From positions 62,001 to 126,000 of the forward strand of contig JACMOC010000014.1 of the NCBI GenBank assembly GCA_014378195.1: DNA of 64,000 bases. Reading direction: 5' to 3'. The stretch comes from Oligoflexus sp. GTDB taxonomy: Bacteria > Bdellovibrionota_B > Oligoflexia > Oligoflexales > Oligoflexaceae. The notes beneath the pieces are model-generated. The model saw only the letters and a program-made list of their open reading frames with translations. It made no database searches and had not been told where the DNA came from. The stretch's first letter is position 1. Every line of letters starts with the position of its first letter. Both the position numbers and the translations under genes were made by a program. This document shows, piece by piece, positions 61,523 to 64,000 of the stretch.

Positions 61523-61957
61523 TTATTTCGTGGTACCAGCAAATCCAGCTTCGCGCGCGTTGGCTTCGCTGCTGAAACATTCGCGGTTGTCGTAAGACAA
61601 GGCGTTTTTACCGTTCAGAAGCGCTTGGTAGCTCTTGCTGGTTTTTGTGTAGTAAGTTTTGGTGAGTTTGTTGCCAAGGACTGGGCAAGCTGCTGCTTTT
61701 ACAGCGTGACCAGCATCAACCGCGCCCTCTTTGATAGCATGACCGGCTTCTTTAGCGCCATCAACAACCGTTTTGCCAGCGTCTTTAGCAACTTCGCCTG
61801 TTCCGTGAGCTGTTTCTTTTGCTCCGGATTTCATGCTGTTCCAGCCTTCTTTAGCAGAAGGTTCGGAAGCTGACGCTGACGCTGCTTCAGGTGCTTTGTC
61901 GTGAGTACAACCAGCAAATACGGCAAGAGAAAGGGCTAGAGGCAGTAACAATTTCAT
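61523..61957 (-). CDS. Lipoprotein with LEA-like helix and Ada-zinc-fold-like C-terminus
   Basis: 144 residues; AGGAG precedes ATG 61957. Lipobox LAVFAGC (Cys17). A long amphipathic Ala/Gly/Lys tract follows: KEGWNSMKSGAKETAHGTGE, then repeats such as DGAKEAGHAIKEGAVDAGHA, with 11-residue periodicity. The C-terminal domain is CPVLGNKLTKTYYTKTSKSY then CFSSEANAREAGF, alignable to the protein at 21836 without large gaps. The G-x3-TK-x-YY and F-x-x-x-x-A-x-x-x-GF frame is that of the Ada metal-binding fold with most Cys ligands lost. Stand-alone gene. Confidence 0.75.
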   Translation of the reverse strand: MKLLLPLALSLAVFAGCTHDKAPEAASASASEPSAKEGWNSMKSGAKETAHGTGEVAKDAGKTVVDGAKEAGHAIKEGAVDAGHAVKAAACPVLGNKLTKTYYTKTSKSYQALLNGKNALSYDNRECFSSEANAREAGFAGTTK

Positions 61958-62334
61958 AGATGACTCCTGAGAAAAACATTTACCTGGCGATTCTTATAGC
62001 GCAGCCGTCGAACGCATCCTAGATGCATAATTGCTTTTTTTTGAAATATTGGAGTCTTATAACTTTTTAGACTGGCCTGGGTCCTACCAAGCAAGCTCGC
62101 CGTAAAGGGTGTTTTCGTCTACATGACCAGCATCCCATCGATCGCGTCTCTCGTTTTGCTCAATTAATTTAAGGATATAGAATATTCATTATCGGCAACC
62201 CCGACCTGTCAGCGGATTCTAGAGGCTTCCGGAATTTTTTTTCGGTTAAATCTACTCTTGCCAGTAAGAGATCACCCTGATAATTTCTATACTTCCCCCT
62301 TTTTGGATGAAACTTAATCTGATTTCGGAGCCAA
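61958..62334. other. Intergenic region, no gene recognised
   Basis: 377 bp between divergent genes (lipoprotein on minus, SLOG gene on plus). A/T-rich stretches at 62030-62060 and 62160-62190 probably hold promoters. No RNA gene or strong hairpin is seen. Confidence 0.4.
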
Positions 62335-62697
62335 ATGAAAATTATCGTTTGTGGTTCACAGAACTATCAAAATCAAAGTCTTTTGAGCAACGCGCTTCGC
62401 GAGTACACCCGTCGCCATAAGGTCTCGACTATCGTCATCGGCACAGAGCCCGGTGCGGAAACGATGACTGCGGAATGGGCCATGCAAAACGGAGTCCGCC
62501 TTTCGATCATCCCAACCGATCGCAAAGTACCTCGGGAACATGCTCTAATCGAGCGCAACAAACGCCTTATCGCAACACACCATGATGCGAAAGCTGTGCT
62601 TCATTTTGTTGGAAGTGAAGGATCGGAAGATCTGTGTCTGCGTGCATTAGGCAGCAACATAGTTGTTGATGACGTCGTAGGACCTGCGCACTCGTGA
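62335..62697 (+). CDS. Small SLOG-fold protein (YspA/DUF2493-like)
   Basis: 120 residues; GGAG just before the ATG. A Rossmann-type strand MKIIVCGSQNY, then a helix-strand pair with STIVIGTEPGAETMTAEWAMQNGVRL, matching the DUF2493/SLOG pattern of a glycine-rich loop, WA-x3-G and a strand. Then PTDRKVPREHALIERNKRLI, where an Arg-Asn pair is conserved in the family. The classic GG-A-GAD loop is TEPGAE here. SLOG proteins bind nucleotide-derived ligands. Ends in a terminator-like hairpin. Stands alone. Confidence 0.75.
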   Translation: MKIIVCGSQNYQNQSLLSNALREYTRRHKVSTIVIGTEPGAETMTAEWAMQNGVRLSIIPTDRKVPREHALIERNKRLIATHHDAKAVLHFVGSEGSEDLCLRALGSNIVVDDVVGPAHS

Positions 62698-62728
62698 AGC
62701 AAGCTGGTTTTTGTCACCAAGACGATGA

Positions 62729-62763
62729 GTGGGCCAGCGTAGCGCTAGCTCACCCGCCTTTTT
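62729..62763 (+). terminator. Probable terminator of the SLOG gene
   Basis: Imperfect stem GTGGGCCAGCG / CGCTAGCTCAC (two mismatches), loop TAG, then CCGCC and five T. Confidence 0.55.
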
Positions 62764-62781
62764 CTTTCCCTAAGACTCGCC

Positions 62782-63528
62782 TTAGCGACGATTGCCGAAC
62801 AGACGCAAAGCGCTGAGAAATAATCCGATAAAATTCATAAACATACTCAAAGCCCCTGCATTTACGTAGGACTCGAGCACATTGTCGGAAACTTCGGTTT
62901 CAGCCAGGCTGTATGCGGTCTTTTTTAAACGTTGGGCTTCATAAGCCGTAAGGCCCGCGAATAACAAACAACCGAAAATACCTTGGATTTTGATGGATGT
63001 CGCCATGAGGGTGGCCGATGGGGCGAAATAGCTAACGACCCAAACACCCAGTGAATACACCATCAGCATAGTCAGACCCATGATACAGAAGGTACCGATA
63101 GGGCCCAGATCACGTTTGGTCACTTTCCCGAAAAACACCAGCGCCGCAAAACCAGCGCCTGAAGCAAGCCCTATAGTAAAAATACTATCGAGCGTATAGA
63201 TCATCCCAACCATACCGAGGGTCAATCCTGTGATCGCGGCATAAGCGGCAAACAAGAGACGCGACGTGGCTGGTTTCATTTTATAAATAGACGCTTGGAA
63301 GGCGATGACGGTAAGGAGCTGGAGACCAAAAATCGCCAGGGAGAATCCACGGCCGAGAGTTTCGAGACCCCACATCAACAGTCCTGAATCGACCGATACG
63401 TACCCGATCACAGCGGCGGCAACAAGGGCCGCAGTCATGCGCAGGTACACATCGCTTATGTACTTGGTCGCGCGTTGATCAACGCGGTCTATCGTTAACG
63501 ATCGCATACTCTGTTCAGCGTAACTCAT
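62782..63528 (-). CDS. Bax-inhibitor-1 (BI-1/YccA) family membrane protein
   Basis: 248 residues from ATG 63528 (GGAG at 5 nt; a longer frame to 63612 adds an unrelated leader). Seven hydrophobic helices: YLRMTAALVAAAVIGYVSV first, then LLTVIAFQASIYKM, AAITGLTLGMVGMIY, GTFCIMGLTMLMVYSLGVWV and a last one FMNFIGLFLSALRLFG. The helix-3 motif TGLTLG and the C-terminal LDxxN-like region (here YVNAGALSMFMNFIGLFL) define BI-1/YccA proteins, which modulate membrane-protease or ion-leak behaviour. Single gene. Confidence 0.9.
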   Translation of the reverse strand: MSYAEQSMRSLTIDRVDQRATKYISDVYLRMTAALVAAAVIGYVSVDSGLLMWGLETLGRGFSLAIFGLQLLTVIAFQASIYKMKPATSRLLFAAYAAITGLTLGMVGMIYTLDSIFTIGLASGAGFAALVFFGKVTKRDLGPIGTFCIMGLTMLMVYSLGVWVVSYFAPSATLMATSIKIQGIFGCLLFAGLTAYEAQRLKKTAYSLAETEVSDNVLESYVNAGALSMFMNFIGLFLSALRLFGNRR

Positions 63529-63782
63529 GGGGACTCCATAGAAAGAGGGAAGATTCATAAGGGCGAAACTATCTATGCCTTTTTTGCAGCCGCTGACAAG
63601 GTCAATTTTCAAGATAACCCCGTCTGAGAACGCTAAGCATACATACCCTACGAGGATAACCGACCTTGGATGAGATTTGGCGAAGTTTGGCGGAAATTGA
63701 GCGGGCGCTGTTTGGAAGCATAGCTAACCGCCCGAGTGGAGCCTCGGACGGATCTGTAGCCCTTGAATATATCAGGGGACTT

Positions 63783-64000
63783 TTATTGTTCGTCTTCGTC
63801 TGGACTGAAGGCATCCATAACGCTTTGGTAGCCTTCTTTGACCTTGTCTTTAACGAGGTCGGTGGCATCACTCAAGGTTTCGCTCAGTTTGGAGCCTGCT
63901 TTTTTGCGCCCGGCTGTCGCGCCACGGCGTTTGCCCGTGGTTTTTTTCGCGCTGGTTTTTTTCGTGCCAGATTTTTTGCTGGTTTTAGCTTTGGTAGCTC
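63783..64000 (-). CDS. Histone-H1-like Lys-rich protein, C-terminal part (runs off right edge)
   Basis: An open frame of 71 codons ends at TAA 63783 on the minus strand. The part visible is a Lys/Ala/Thr-rich tail (KAKTSKKSGTKKTSAKKTTG, then RRGATAGRKKAGSK), followed by a helical SETLSDATDLVKDKVKEGY and an acidic end (DAFSPDEDEQ). The basic part resembles bacterial histone-H1-type DNA-compacting proteins; the acidic tail could tune binding. The start is outside the window. Confidence 0.65.
   Translation of the reverse strand, partial: ATKAKTSKKSGTKKTSAKKTTGKRRGATAGRKKAGSKLSETLSDATDLVKDKVKEGYQSVMDAFSPDEDEQ

Noticed and set aside
63602..63871. Minus-strand frame of 89 codons near the right edge
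   Set aside because: It overlaps the Lys-rich gene in another frame and lacks a ribosome site.

Overview
The window comes from a Gram-negative bacterium with mixed base composition (about half G+C by eye). It carries many Sec/lipobox-type exported proteins, several outer-membrane beta-barrels, PQQ-type propellers, ricin-type lectin domains and a very large poly-HAMP hybrid kinase. This mix fits the former delta-proteobacteria, for example Oligoflexia/Bdellovibrionota or Myxococcota. That placement is an inference from protein style; no rRNA or tRNA is present to fix it.

Layout. Positions 1-10.2 kb hold envelope and secreted proteins: lipoproteins, an S1 protease lipoprotein, a BON protein, a lipid-anchored agmatine/arginine deiminase-like enzyme, a collagen-like Gly-X-Y protein, a barrel protein, a nitroreductase and a ricin-lectin lipoprotein. 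At 10.4-18 kb are a DEAD-box helicase, an M23 peptidase and a fructose PTS operon in fruB-fruK-fruA order, in which fruK is a decayed remnant. At 18-22.7 kb are a broken PQQ-propeller gene behind a phospholipase-D/cardiolipin-synthase gene, plus small envelope proteins. At 22.9-27.4 kb are a PD-(D/E)XK-type nuclease candidate, a Lys-rich micropeptide, radD and a lipoprotein with protein-kinase-like motifs. At 27.5-39.9 kb are transport and metabolic genes (ThrE-type exporter, CDF transporter, two GST-like proteins, thioesterase), two more barrels and a PQQ-like protein ending in half a lectin domain. At 40-51.5 kb are an ABC exporter, a cytochrome c lipoprotein, a radical-SAM/SPASM enzyme, an AEP primase-like protein next to an EEP-fold nuclease, a HEAT-repeat protein, a periplasmic aminopeptidase N, an expansin-like lipoprotein and a START-domain protein. 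At 51.8-60.2 kb are two hybrid histidine kinases in tandem, the first with eleven 92-residue poly-HAMP repeats. At 60.2-64 kb are two more broken genes, a lipoprotein paralogous to the one at 21.8 kb, a SLOG protein, a Bax-inhibitor-1-family protein and a histone-H1-like Lys-rich protein running off the edge.

Two themes stand out. First, there are many gene ruins: an AlkC-like gene with an internal deletion, fruK, a PQQ propeller, a DUF1566-type gene, a phage-ABA-type gene, two response-regulator scraps, a truncated lectin domain and one possible further C-terminal scrap. Lesions include nonsense codons, frameshifts and large deletions; the deletions are hard to explain as read errors, while the point lesions could be. 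Second, three unassigned associations look worth following: the AEP primase-like/EEP nuclease pair, the kinase-like lipoprotein, and the paralogous exported proteins whose C-termini resemble the Ada-type zinc-binding fold without its usual cysteines.
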